A stretch of DNA of 64,000 bases from contig JALCZJ010000009.1 of assembly GCA_022690815.1 (NCBI GenBank), forward strand, positions 19,275-83,274, given 5' to 3'. Below the pieces are notes generated by a model. The model did no database searches, was not told the DNA's origin, and worked only from the letters and a program-made list of their open reading frames with translations. A program made the translations under genes and the position numbers. Position 1 is the stretch's first letter. Every line of letters begins with the position of its first letter. Of the stretch, positions 46,869 through 55,310 are shown one piece after another. The stretch comes from Ferrimicrobium sp. Lineage in GTDB: Bacteria; Actinomycetota; Acidimicrobiia; Acidimicrobiales; Acidimicrobiaceae.

Positions 46869-47927
46869 GTGAATGAGCGCCTCCGCTCTGGCTACACCAC
46901 AGGTGCCTGTGCTGCGGCGGCTGCAAAGGCCGCGGCCATCGCCTGTGTCACCGGCACTACCCCTAATGTGGTCGCCATCACGCTTCCCAAAGGGCAACGG
47001 GTTGAGTTTGCGGTACAGCGCGACGAGTCTGGGCGTGCAGTCGTCATCAAGGATGCTGGCGATGATCCAGACTGCACGGATGGGGCCCACGTAAGTGCCA
47101 CCGCAACGCTGATCGATGGCGACGATGTCCTGATCAGCGGCGGGGAGGGGGTGGGGATCGTCACGAAGGCCGGCCTCGGCCTGCCCGTCGGCGAGGCTGC
47201 GATCAACCCGGTCCCCCGACGGATGATCACCGAGGCCGTCCGGGAAGTGACCAAGCGAGGGCTGGCGGTGGTGATCTCAGTACCCGGCGGCGAGGAGATG
47301 GCTCGCGCAACCACCAACGACCGACTCGGCATCCTGGGGGGGATCTCGATTCTCGGCACCACGGGCATCGTGAAGCCGTTCTCCACCGCGGCCTATCGAG
47401 CCAGTATCGTCCAACAGATCGATGTCGCCGCCGCCAACGGAGCGACCCATATCGTCCTTGTCACGGGCTCGCGAACCGAAACCGCGGCCTTCAACCTCTT
47501 TCCAAACCTCGATCCTGTCGCAATCGTCGAGGTCGGTGACTACAGTGGCGTCGCCCTCAAGCGCGCCGCCTCGACCGATCCCGAGATGATCACCTGGATC
47601 GGAATGGTCGGCAAGGTCGCCAAGCTCGCTCAGGGACTGCTAATGACCCACTTTCACCGTGCACACGTTGACACCTCAGTGCTCGCGGCCGCAGCCGAGT
47701 CGGTCGGGGCCAGCGTCACACTCATTGACGCCGCAACCGAAACGACCACCGCCCGCCACTTCTACGAACGCTGCGTCGCCGAAGGCGATCTCCGTCCACT
47801 GGCTGAATTGACGCGACAGGCTGCGCAGACCTGTTTTGAGACCGTTGGGCGACGGATCCCCGTCGAAGTCATGATGGTCGACTTTGACTCCCTGCTCGTG
47901 GTCGCGAGCCATAGACTGACCCCGTGA
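46869..47927 (+). CDS. cbiD: cobalt-precorrin-5B C1-methyltransferase
   Basis: CbiD methylates C1 of cobalt-precorrin-5B in the anaerobic B12 route and is a marker of that route. The conserved start RSGYTTGACAAAAAKAA follows within a few residues of GTG at 46869. GTGs at 46827 and 46833 are alternatives that would overlap cobM. From 46869 the protein has 352 residues. GEGVGIVTKAGLGLPVGEAAINPVPR and ILGTTGIVKPFS are further CbiD signatures. Ends in GTGA shared with the next gene. Confidence 0.92.
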   Translation: MNERLRSGYTTGACAAAAAKAAAIACVTGTTPNVVAITLPKGQRVEFAVQRDESGRAVVIKDAGDDPDCTDGAHVSATATLIDGDDVLISGGEGVGIVTKAGLGLPVGEAAINPVPRRMITEAVREVTKRGLAVVISVPGGEEMARATTNDRLGILGGISILGTTGIVKPFSTAAYRASIVQQIDVAAANGATHIVLVTGSRTETAAFNLFPNLDPVAIVEVGDYSGVALKRAASTDPEMITWIGMVGKVAKLAQGLLMTHFHRAHVDTSVLAAAAESVGASVTLIDAATETTTARHFYERCVAEGDLRPLAELTRQAAQTCFETVGRRIPVEVMMVDFDSLLVVASHRLTP

Positions 47928-49129
47928 TCACCATTGTGGGCTGGCTCGGGAACCAACCGAGCACCCTGACCAACCAACAGCTCGAAGCCCTGGCGGCATC
48001 GAGAACAATCTTTGCGCGCCAAGAACTTCGCCAAACGCTCGCAATGCTCGCCCCCAAAGCGACCATCATCGACTTCACGTCACCGTTTGCCACGACTATC
48101 AAGGCCATTGGCGAACACGTAGGCGACTGCACGGTCGTCGCGAGTGGTGATCCAAACTTCTTCGGGATCACCAAGGTATTGCGACGCCAACTAGGCGAGA
48201 TCGAACTCAAGATCCTGCCTGGTCCAAGCTCCATCGCCATGTTGGCGGCACACCTTGGTCGACCTTGGGACGACGTTGAGATCGTCTCCCTTGTCGGTCG
48301 TGATCATCTCGCCGCCCTGGCACAGGCCAAACTGGCACTCAGTAACCACCATACGCAAGCCGTTGCGATCCTCGCCCCCCCAAACACGAGTCTCGCCGAG
48401 CTCTTCATGGATCTGTCATTCGATGTCGATGCCCTCAACATCACCATCGCCAGTGACCTAGCCACCGAGCACGAGACCATCTCTTCACTCAGCCTCGACC
48501 AGGCTCGATGCTTCACGACCTGTGCCGGATCCGTCGTGTTCATCGAACGCAAGGCCACATCGCTCACCCCTACCGTCGTCTGGGGAGCACCTAGCAGTAG
48601 CATCTTCCGCGATGACCAATTCGTCACCGACGGGTCAAACTTCACCAAGCTCGAGGTTCGATTGGCACTCATCGCCAGACTCGACCCCGATCGTCTACCT
48701 TTTGGCGCAAACATTCTCGAGGTGGGTGCTGGCAGCGGCGTCGTTGGTCTCACACTCCTTCGGCTACGCCCTGACCTGCGCCTAACCCAGCTCGAACCAC
48801 GACCAGATCGGGCAGCGATGGTCCGCCAGAATGCGAAGACATTAGGATATTGCACCACAGTGTTGGACCAACCAGTAGAAGCAGTCACCGCCAGCTATGA
48901 CGCCGCCATCGTAGGAGGAGGCGGACTCTCGGCACTCCATCATGCGCTCGGTCTCATCGATGAACACGCCCCAATCGTGGCGAGCTATGCCGATATCCAT
49001 CGTGGTTCAGCCGCCGAGCGCTTGCTGGGCAATCTCTCGATGATTCAGGTTGCACACGGAACACCTCTTGGAGCAGATGGCACTCGGCTCGTGCCCCAAA
49101 CGCCGATCTATCTGGCGTGGCGCGCATGA
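47924..49129 (+). CDS. cobL: precorrin-6Y C5,15-methyltransferase (decarboxylating), CbiE-CbiT fusion
   Basis: A 401-residue fusion: CbiE (about 1-205), a tetrapyrrole methyltransferase that methylates C5 or C15, and CbiT (about 210-401), a classical methyltransferase that also decarboxylates C12. CbiE shows VASGDPNFFGITKVL and LPGPSSIAMLAAHLG; CbiT shows TKLEVRLALIARL and the SAM loop ILEVGAGSGVVGL. GTG start at 47924 overlaps the cbiD stop. Confidence 0.94.
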   Translation: MITIVGWLGNQPSTLTNQQLEALAASRTIFARQELRQTLAMLAPKATIIDFTSPFATTIKAIGEHVGDCTVVASGDPNFFGITKVLRRQLGEIELKILPGPSSIAMLAAHLGRPWDDVEIVSLVGRDHLAALAQAKLALSNHHTQAVAILAPPNTSLAELFMDLSFDVDALNITIASDLATEHETISSLSLDQARCFTTCAGSVVFIERKATSLTPTVVWGAPSSSIFRDDQFVTDGSNFTKLEVRLALIARLDPDRLPFGANILEVGAGSGVVGLTLLRLRPDLRLTQLEPRPDRAAMVRQNAKTLGYCTTVLDQPVEAVTASYDAAIVGGGGLSALHHALGLIDEHAPIVASYADIHRGSAAERLLGNLSMIQVAHGTPLGADGTRLVPQTPIYLAWRA

Positions 49130-50841
49130 GCGCCACGCCTCGCACCAACGGTCCAACGGATAACTCGTCCAATGAGCCGATCGCCAACGGCATCGTGATC
49201 GCGCTCAACAGCGCGCCACACGGCCTCGCTGAGTATCTGGGCTTTCGGGTGCATCAATGGGCCAAGTTCGCCGACCTTGTCGAGGCCCTCACGACACATC
49301 GGGCGGTGGTCGTCGTGGCAGCCTACCCGATCGTGGTGCGTGCGCTCACCGAGACCCTCACCAACAAGCACGATGACCCAGCCGTCGTCGCCGTCGACGA
49401 GGGGGCGAACTTCGCAACCGTCCTCGCCGGTGCTCATCATGGCGGCGAGGGGCTTGCCAGCCTTGTGGCCCACTATCTCGGCGCCACCGCGGTCATCACC
49501 ACCGCCTCGAGGACCAACGACGTGGTCGCCCTCGATCAGGCACCGTCGATCATCACGGGGCGGATCGCTGCCTCGATCCAGGCTCAGCTGAATCGAGGAT
49601 CGGGGTTGACGATGCTCAATCCAACAGCGCTGGAGTTGCCTGACGCCGTTTCGGCGCTGGTAACCGAGGGGCCAAACCCCATCAACCTGGTCGTCAGTGA
49701 CCGCATCGACGATGGTGACCTCGGAGACGTGCGCGGTGTGCTCCCCACCCTGACCGTTGGCCTGGGCTGCTCGAGCGACGTGACCGCCGACGAGATCAAC
49801 GATCTTATCGACACCACCATGGGCCAGGCCGGCCTCGATCCAGCGGCCATCGACCGCGTGGCCACGATCAGAACCAGGCTCGATCATCCGGCCCTTCGCT
49901 CGCTTAAGCGAGAGCTCATTGGCTTTAGCGCCGAGGAGCTCGATGCAATCGCAGCCCCAAACCCGTCCGCCATCGTCCACGAGAGCGTCGGGACACATTC
50001 GGTCGCAGAGGCGGCGGCCCTCCTCGCAAGCGGAGCCAATGCAGAGCTCATCGTCGCAAAGACCAAGAGTGCCAAAGCAACCGTAGCGATCGCCCGACGA
50101 CATCGGATTCGAGGATCGCTTTGGGTCGTCGGCATTGGCCCCGGCTCACTCGATCTGTTGACACCCAGAGCTCTTGGGGCCATACGCCGAGCGCAGTACC
50201 TCATTGGTTTTCATCGCTATCTCGAGTTGATCGAGCCGGTGGTAGAGCGTGGCCAGATTGTCAAGGCCTACCCCATCGGCCGTGAAGTCGAGCGTGTTCT
50301 TGACGCCATCGAACTCGCCAACCGTGGTAACCGCGTAGCCCTCGTCACCTCGGGGGACCCAGCGGTCTATGCGATGGCACAGCTGGTGATCGAACGCCTC
50401 AGTAACGACCTCGTTGTCCACATGATCCCTGGGGTCACAGCTGCCTATGCGGCATCAGCGGCCACCGGCGCGATCGTCGGCCACGATCACGCGATGATCT
50501 CACTATCTGACCTCCTCACACCCTGGAGCGCCATCGAGGCTCGGGTAGAGGCTGCCGCACAGGCCGATTTTGTCATCGCCTTTTACAACCCTCGTTCGCA
50601 ACAACGCACCTGGCAGCTCGAAAAGGCTCTCGCCATCATCGGGCAGTATCGTGGCCCTCACACACCGGTGTTGATCGCATCGCGGGTCGAGCGACAAGGG
50701 GCACGCAGTGTTGTTAGCACCCTCGAAGAGCTCGATATCGAGACCGTTGACATGGAGACGATTGTGATCGTCGGTGCCACCACCTCGACGAGCAACCACG
50801 GCTATCTCTACACCCCGCGGGGTTACGAGGCACAGCGATGA
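49126..50841 (+). CDS. CbiG-CbiH fusion: cobalt-precorrin-5A hydrolase and C17-methyltransferase
   Basis: The 571-residue protein joins CbiG (about 1-325) and CbiH/CobJ (about 332-571). CbiG, which opens the delta-lactone ring and releases acetaldehyde in the anaerobic path, shows AVDEGANFATVLAGAHHGGE and a CobE-like part with GLGCSSDVTADEI. CbiH shows VVGIGPGSLDLLTPRA, VTSGDPAVYAMAQL, IPGVTAAYAASAATG and FVIAFYNPRS. The ATG at 49126 overlaps the cobL stop; the few codons back to 49117 are unlikely. The ferredoxin gene overlaps its stop. Ring contraction and lactone opening are consecutive steps, which explains the fusion. Confidence 0.92.
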   Translation: MSATPRTNGPTDNSSNEPIANGIVIALNSAPHGLAEYLGFRVHQWAKFADLVEALTTHRAVVVVAAYPIVVRALTETLTNKHDDPAVVAVDEGANFATVLAGAHHGGEGLASLVAHYLGATAVITTASRTNDVVALDQAPSIITGRIAASIQAQLNRGSGLTMLNPTALELPDAVSALVTEGPNPINLVVSDRIDDGDLGDVRGVLPTLTVGLGCSSDVTADEINDLIDTTMGQAGLDPAAIDRVATIRTRLDHPALRSLKRELIGFSAEELDAIAAPNPSAIVHESVGTHSVAEAAALLASGANAELIVAKTKSAKATVAIARRHRIRGSLWVVGIGPGSLDLLTPRALGAIRRAQYLIGFHRYLELIEPVVERGQIVKAYPIGREVERVLDAIELANRGNRVALVTSGDPAVYAMAQLVIERLSNDLVVHMIPGVTAAYAASAATGAIVGHDHAMISLSDLLTPWSAIEARVEAAAQADFVIAFYNPRSQQRTWQLEKALAIIGQYRGPHTPVLIASRVERQGARSVVSTLEELDIETVDMETIVIVGATTSTSNHGYLYTPRGYEAQR

Positions 50842-51056
50842 TCACGATCGACGTTACCTGCACCGGCTGTGGCGCCTGCATCAGCACCTGCCCCACCCAC
50901 GCCCTGCGCCCGCATCCCAACACCCCACTGTGGATGAGTGATCGATGTGGTGACCATCGTGACTGTGTCGAGATCTGTCCTGTTGGCGCCATCGTCGTTC
51001 TCGATTCTCCCACCGACAAGCAGCGGGCATTACCGAGCACGGACGAACCTCGATGA
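50838..51056 (+). CDS. small 2x[4Fe-4S]-type ferredoxin in the B12 operon
   Basis: A 72-residue protein with CTGCGACISTCP (four cysteines, full cluster motif) and CGDHRDCVEICP, where the second motif has the spacing C-x5-C-x3-C instead of C-x2-C-x2-C-x3-C. It binds at least one [4Fe-4S] cluster, and perhaps a second of altered type. Both ends overlap neighbouring genes by four bases. A role in low-potential electron supply to cobalt reduction or to CbiG/CbiH chemistry is inferred only from position. Confidence 0.85.
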   Translation: MITIDVTCTGCGACISTCPTHALRPHPNTPLWMSDRCGDHRDCVEICPVGAIVVLDSPTDKQRALPSTDEPR

Positions 51057-51679
51057 GTGTTTCACCGATCGAACTCGAGAGCTTCGCTCGCATCCAGCGC
51101 GAGGTCGACTTTCGATACCTCGGACCCGAAGCTGCCGAAGTCGCGGCACGCATCATCCACGCTACTGGAGACATCGAGATCATCAACGATCTGGTGATCG
51201 ACGAGGAGGCGATCGAGCGATCGATTTGGGGACTGCGCCACCAGGTACCCATCATCGTGGACGTCCGCATGGTCGCTGTCGGCATCCCCAGCCTGGAGCC
51301 ATTGATCGCCATCGATGCCGCCAGCGCCACTGAGGGTCAACCCGTTACCAGCTCAGCACTCGGTGCCACCCAAACACGATCCTACCGAGGCATGAAAGCA
51401 CTGCTCGAGGCCAACGTCGGCCGTAACCCGCTGATCGCCATCGGCTCCGCACCCACGGCATTGCGGGCGGTGCTCGCCCTGACATCAGCAGTGACCCCAC
51501 TCGCAGTCATCGGCATGCCGGTTGGTTTTGTCGATGCGGTTGAGTCCAAGGCCGCCTTGCGTCACTCGACGATCCCCTCGATCACCTCCGTTTCGAGGCG
51601 TGGAGGGTCACCGATGGCCTCTGCCACAGTGAACGCGCTCGTGCGCATCGCAAGAGGAGAGTATCGACTTGAACACTAA
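51053..51679 (+). CDS. cbiC: precorrin-8X methylmutase
   Basis: CobH/CbiC moves the C11 methyl group to C12, giving hydrogenobyrinate or cobyrinate. The 208-residue protein has the catalytic His36 in RIIHATGD and the later GNAPTALR-like segment, here AIGSAPTALRAVL, and VIGMPVGFVDAVESK. Overlaps the ferredoxin gene by four bases and cbiX by eleven. Confidence 0.95.
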   Translation: MSVSPIELESFARIQREVDFRYLGPEAAEVAARIIHATGDIEIINDLVIDEEAIERSIWGLRHQVPIIVDVRMVAVGIPSLEPLIAIDAASATEGQPVTSSALGATQTRSYRGMKALLEANVGRNPLIAIGSAPTALRAVLALTSAVTPLAVIGMPVGFVDAVESKAALRHSTIPSITSVSRRGGSPMASATVNALVRIARGEYRLEH

Positions 51680-52466
51680 TGGATTGCTGTTGATGGGTCA
51701 CGGGACAAAATCCCCACATGGACAGGCCCAGTTCCTTGAGCTGGTGGATCTCGCACGTCAACGCTTCGACGGACAGGTGCAGGGTGGGTTTATCGAGCTC
51801 GCCCAACCGTCGATGTTTGAGGCCGCTGACGAGCTGGCGCGCAGCGGCATCAGCGACCTCATCATTGCACCGGTCATTCTGTTGCCGGCCGGACACCTGA
51901 AAGATGACGCCGCCGAGTTGGCGCGTCACGTGCGGGCCAACTGGCCCAACATCAGCGTCCATCTCGCCTCAGATCTTGGAACCAACAACGAACTCCTGGA
52001 CTGCTTCAACCAACGCATCAATGTCGTCTCCGATGATGCCGATGGCATCTTGGTCGTCGGCCGCGGATCAACTGATGCCACCGCGAACGCCGAACTGCAT
52101 GCCATAACACGACTGATTACCGAGGCCAGAGACTACCCAATCACCCAGACCGCCTTTATCTCGCTGGCGCCGCCGACCGTCACGGCGGGGCTCGAGCAGC
52201 TCGTCAAGCTCGGTGCTCATCACATCGTGGTTGCACCATACTTCCTTTTCCACGGCGTGCTGCTCGATCGGATCGCCGAAGAAGCTCTTCGCTGGGGGGC
52301 CGACACCGGTCATCGCATTACCGTCAGCGCTGAATTCGGACCTGACCCCTTGGTGTTGGATGCCCTGTGGCTGCGCATTCGCGAGGTATCCGGAGAACAC
52401 GTCCGCACCAGCTGTGATACCTGTCTCTACCGCCGCACCACACTACCGCTGGGTACCTCCGCCTAG
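51669..52466 (+). CDS. cbiX: sirohydrochlorin cobaltochelatase, long form
   Basis: CbiX inserts cobalt early, into sirohydrochlorin, and is the anaerobic-route chelatase. The 265-residue protein has two related halves (class II chelatase fold). MGHGTKSPHG carries the first metal His, VILLPAGHLKDD the second, and the second half has APYFLFHGVLLDRI. A C-terminal CDTCLYR motif, common in long CbiX, is present. The start is TTG at 51669 with AGAGGAGAG in front. It is the last gene of the operon. Its presence alongside cobN gives the genome two cobalt insertion systems. Confidence 0.92.
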   Translation: MNTNGLLLMGHGTKSPHGQAQFLELVDLARQRFDGQVQGGFIELAQPSMFEAADELARSGISDLIIAPVILLPAGHLKDDAAELARHVRANWPNISVHLASDLGTNNELLDCFNQRINVVSDDADGILVVGRGSTDATANAELHAITRLITEARDYPITQTAFISLAPPTVTAGLEQLVKLGAHHIVVAPYFLFHGVLLDRIAEEALRWGADTGHRITVSAEFGPDPLVLDALWLRIREVSGEHVRTSCDTCLYRRTTLPLGTSA

Positions 52467-52576
52467 GTTCTGAATCGATGCGAGTACCCACAACCATCTT
52501 GCTACGCAAGCGATCAATCGCGACCGCCAACGGGGCCAACCATGCTCAGTCGTACGCCGTCGTGGCCATCACACGG

Positions 52577-52596
52577 CGTGGCTCACAACAGCCACG
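52577..52596 (+). terminator. hairpin, candidate terminator of the B12 operon
   Basis: Perfect 7-bp stem CGTGGCT / AGCCACG with a 6-base loop, 110 bases after the cbiX stop. No T-run. Confidence 0.45.
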
Positions 52597-52690
52597 GTCA
52601 TGGATCGAGATCCAACCGTCAGTCGGCTGTGTAATCGACCATGTAATCGACAACACACCATCGATCGATTCCCGACCGCTGGCCCACGTC

Positions 52691-52711
52691 CCGGCCGCCC
52701 TCAACGGCCGG
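52691..52711 (+). terminator. second GC-rich hairpin after the B12 operon
   Basis: Perfect 7-bp stem CCGGCCG / CGGCCGG with a 7-base loop. Either a second terminator or chance in GC-rich sequence. Confidence 0.4.
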
Positions 52712-52892
52712 TTCACGAGCCCGACCCGATCGCAGCGCTCATCGGTGCCCACATCACCAACGGCCACAACTTGGTGCAACACCAATCATGGCTGATCGAC
52801 TCGGTTATCGATCGCTGGAGCGCAACAACTCGGGTGTTCGTCGTCAATCGTTATCAGTGCTGTAGTGGCTTGCCGCAGACAAGGAGTTAAAG

Positions 52893-53723
52893 ATGCAGTT
52901 TGGAATCTTCCTTCCACCGTTTCATGAGTTTGCTGACCCTCAAGCCGTTGTCGAGCTCGCCGTCACCGCTGAGCAGGCCGGCTGGGATGGCATCTTCCTG
53001 TGGGATCACATGCTCAGTGAACCCGGTTTCGCCGTTGGCGACCCCTGGATCACGATGGCGGCAATTGCCAGCGCAACGAGTCGGCTCCGCATTGGAGCCA
53101 TGGTGACCCCACTTGCACGACGGCGACCCTGGGTCGTTGCGCGTCAGATCGCGACCCTCGACATCCTCTGTGGTGGAAGGCTCGTCGTTGGAGTTGGGCT
53201 CGGGGATGATGGATGGCATGAGTTTAGTGCCTTCAACGAATGCGTCGACCCAAAGGACCGTGCGCAACAACTCGACGAATCGCTCGAGTTGCTCCGAAGG
53301 TTTGCCACTGGCGAGCCGGTGGACTTTGACGGTATCGCCTACCAAGTGCATGCTCCAGCATTTCTTCCTCGGCCCCTGCAACAACCAGTCCCTATCTGGG
53401 TAGCTGGCCGTTGGCCGAACCGCAAACCATTGACGAGAGCAGCTCGTTTTCAAGGCTATTTTCCGATCTTTCACACCCCAGAACCACCGGTGATGCCCGA
53501 ACTCGATGACCTATCGACGATCCGTGCGTCGCTTGGGCCTGCCGGCGACGACCTCGACCTCGTCGTCCGGTATGCGATGTCGGGCTCTAGTGATCCCCAG
53601 GCCGAGGCCGGTCAACTGAAAGCACACGGCGTCACGTGGATCCTCGAGGCCTTCGGAGCCTTCGGCCCAGACGCCGCAACGATCCGTGAGGTCGTCGCCC
53701 AAGGGCCAGCAGGTAAGTCCTAA
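52893..53723 (+). CDS. LLM-class flavin-dependent oxidoreductase
   Basis: The 276-residue protein is a luciferase-like monooxygenase/reductase-fold protein. It has GIFLPPFHEFADP at the N-terminus, GWDGIFLWDHM near 30, IRIG-like LRIGAMVTPLARRRPW and GRLVVGVGLGDD. The pattern and the actinobacterial setting suggest an F420-linked reductase or dehydrogenase, but FMN-dependent members look alike. The ATG at 52893 has AAGGAG upstream. It is a single gene between the B12 operon and a convergent peptidase; substrate unknown. Confidence 0.85.
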   Translation: MQFGIFLPPFHEFADPQAVVELAVTAEQAGWDGIFLWDHMLSEPGFAVGDPWITMAAIASATSRLRIGAMVTPLARRRPWVVARQIATLDILCGGRLVVGVGLGDDGWHEFSAFNECVDPKDRAQQLDESLELLRRFATGEPVDFDGIAYQVHAPAFLPRPLQQPVPIWVAGRWPNRKPLTRAARFQGYFPIFHTPEPPVMPELDDLSTIRASLGPAGDDLDLVVRYAMSGSSDPQAEAGQLKAHGVTWILEAFGAFGPDAATIREVVAQGPAGKS

Positions 53724-53735
53724 TTAGGTGATCCC

Positions 53736-53760
53736 GGCCTGCCGGTGTCGGTCGCAGGCC
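53736..53760. terminator. hairpin between convergent genes
   Basis: A 7-bp stem (GGCCTGC / GCAGGCC) with an 11-base loop that can be lengthened by CCC/GGG with a bulge. It starts 13 bases after the LLM oxidoreductase stop. Confidence 0.5.
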
Positions 53761-53893
53761 ACGGGAACCCGCCAACCAAGGTAGAGCGTCGTGTCATGGG
53801 TGTGCATGCGCGCACCCTGTGACGCCAGGAACGTTTGGCCCGACGACAACTGACGCTTGCGGGGGTCCTCAATTCTCAGACATCGATGAGCCG

Positions 53894-55078
53894 CTAATCG
53901 GCGAGAGCAAGCAGGGCGTGCAGGGCAACGCCGCGATGCAATGCCGCCTCATCCACCATCATCCGGTTGGAGTGATTCGGAGCCGGTTGGCTCACTCCTG
54001 GCGGCGCCACGCCCAAAAAGATCATCGCGCCAGGCGAGTGCTGAAGCATGTAGGAGAAGTCCTCGGCCCCCATGACTGGGGTCGCCATATTCTGCACACC
54101 GTCATCACCAACCAGCGCACGCGCCAGTTCAAGAGCGCGCTTGGCGCCCGCGTCGTCGTTGACGGTGACCGGGTAACTCTCCATCGGGAAACTGACGTCC
54201 ACCTCGACGCCGTGGGCTTGCGCAATGCCAGAGGATACCCGAGTGATCAACGCAAGCACCTCAGCTCGCGTCTCCTCCGACAACGTGCGAAAGGTTCCTC
54301 GAATCCTTGCCACCTCCGGGATGATGTTGAAGGTGGTGCCGGCATCGATATGCCCGACTGTTAGCACGGCGGGATCGAAGGCGCTCACCCGTCTGGTGAG
54401 CGCCACCTCAAGAGCGAGCACGAGCTCGGCTGCGACGGGGATCGGGTCAAGCGCCTCATGCGGAGCCGAAGCATGACCCCCTCGACCAGTCAGAGCGATG
54501 AGAAATTCATCAGCAGATGCCATCATTGGGCCGCTCCGCGTTGCGATGAGGCCACTTTCGATGTTGGTGATCACGTGCTGGGCATAGCTGCGATCTGGCG
54601 GTTGGCTCATGAGACCCTCTTCGATCATGCGACGAGCACCTCCCGCCCCCTCCTCCCCAGGTTGAAACGCGAGGACGACTGAGCCGTGCAGGTCGTCGCG
54701 GTGAGCCATCAACAGCTCTGCGGCTCCGAGCAACATGGCTACGTGGGCATCGTGCCCGCAGGCATGCATGACCCCTGGAATCGTAGACGCGAATGGAAGT
54801 CCCGTCTCCTCCACTAGTGCTAGGGCATCCATATCGGCCCGCAAGAGCGTCGTGGGACCAGGCTGCACCCCATCGATGCGACCGACGACGGAGGAGACCT
54901 CGGTACCAGGCGTGGCTGGTACACCCAGGGCCGAAAGACGATCAAGGATAAGCCGTTGGGTTACCGGAAGGTCGAGCCCAAGCTCTGGGTGAGCATGAAC
55001 TGTTCGCCGAATCTCGATCACCGTTGGATCCAACGCCTTCGCCTCGTCTAATAACCGTTCTACATCTACCTTCGTCAT
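53894..55078 (-). CDS. M20 family amidohydrolase/peptidase (hippurate hydrolase-like)
   Basis: A 394-residue zinc enzyme of the M20D type. RADMDALALVEE, HACGHDAHVAMLLGAA, AFQPGEEGAGGA and the late GAEDFSYML motif carry the expected metal and catalytic residues. It should hydrolyse an N-acyl amino acid or similar amide. ATG at 55078 has GAGGGGAG upstream and is preferred over the frame start at 55102. A dimerisation domain (about 175-290) with GGHASAPHEALDPI is intact. Single gene, divergent from the flavoprotein gene. Confidence 0.92.
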   Translation of the reverse strand: MTKVDVERLLDEAKALDPTVIEIRRTVHAHPELGLDLPVTQRLILDRLSALGVPATPGTEVSSVVGRIDGVQPGPTTLLRADMDALALVEETGLPFASTIPGVMHACGHDAHVAMLLGAAELLMAHRDDLHGSVVLAFQPGEEGAGGARRMIEEGLMSQPPDRSYAQHVITNIESGLIATRSGPMMASADEFLIALTGRGGHASAPHEALDPIPVAAELVLALEVALTRRVSAFDPAVLTVGHIDAGTTFNIIPEVARIRGTFRTLSEETRAEVLALITRVSSGIAQAHGVEVDVSFPMESYPVTVNDDAGAKRALELARALVGDDGVQNMATPVMGAEDFSYMLQHSPGAMIFLGVAPPGVSQPAPNHSNRMMVDEAALHRGVALHALLALAD

Positions 55079-55310
55079 CGATCTCCCCTCTCGCTCTTGC
55101 ACGCCAGCATGTGCCGCTCTCTTAGCCTAGAAAGCACGGTGCAACCCTGAAAGCACTCGGACACAAATTGTGTGGTTACTAGACACGGTGTGCGACAGGG
55201 AGGAGATACGATCTAGCGTGGAGTCATCGTATATCGACGATGGCCGGTTGTTCACCCTCATGGCCCGGGGTGTCGCCAGCAGCAGATCGCCTGGGCCCCA
55301 AAGGAGCAGG

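Larger units (their letters stand above)
52467..52892. other. intergenic region after the B12 operon
   Basis: No gene supported. Two hairpins lie in it (52577-52596 and 52691-52711), suitable for ending the B12 transcript. The last part should hold the promoter for the LLM oxidoreductase gene, whose ATG is preceded by AAGGAG. Confidence 0.45.
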
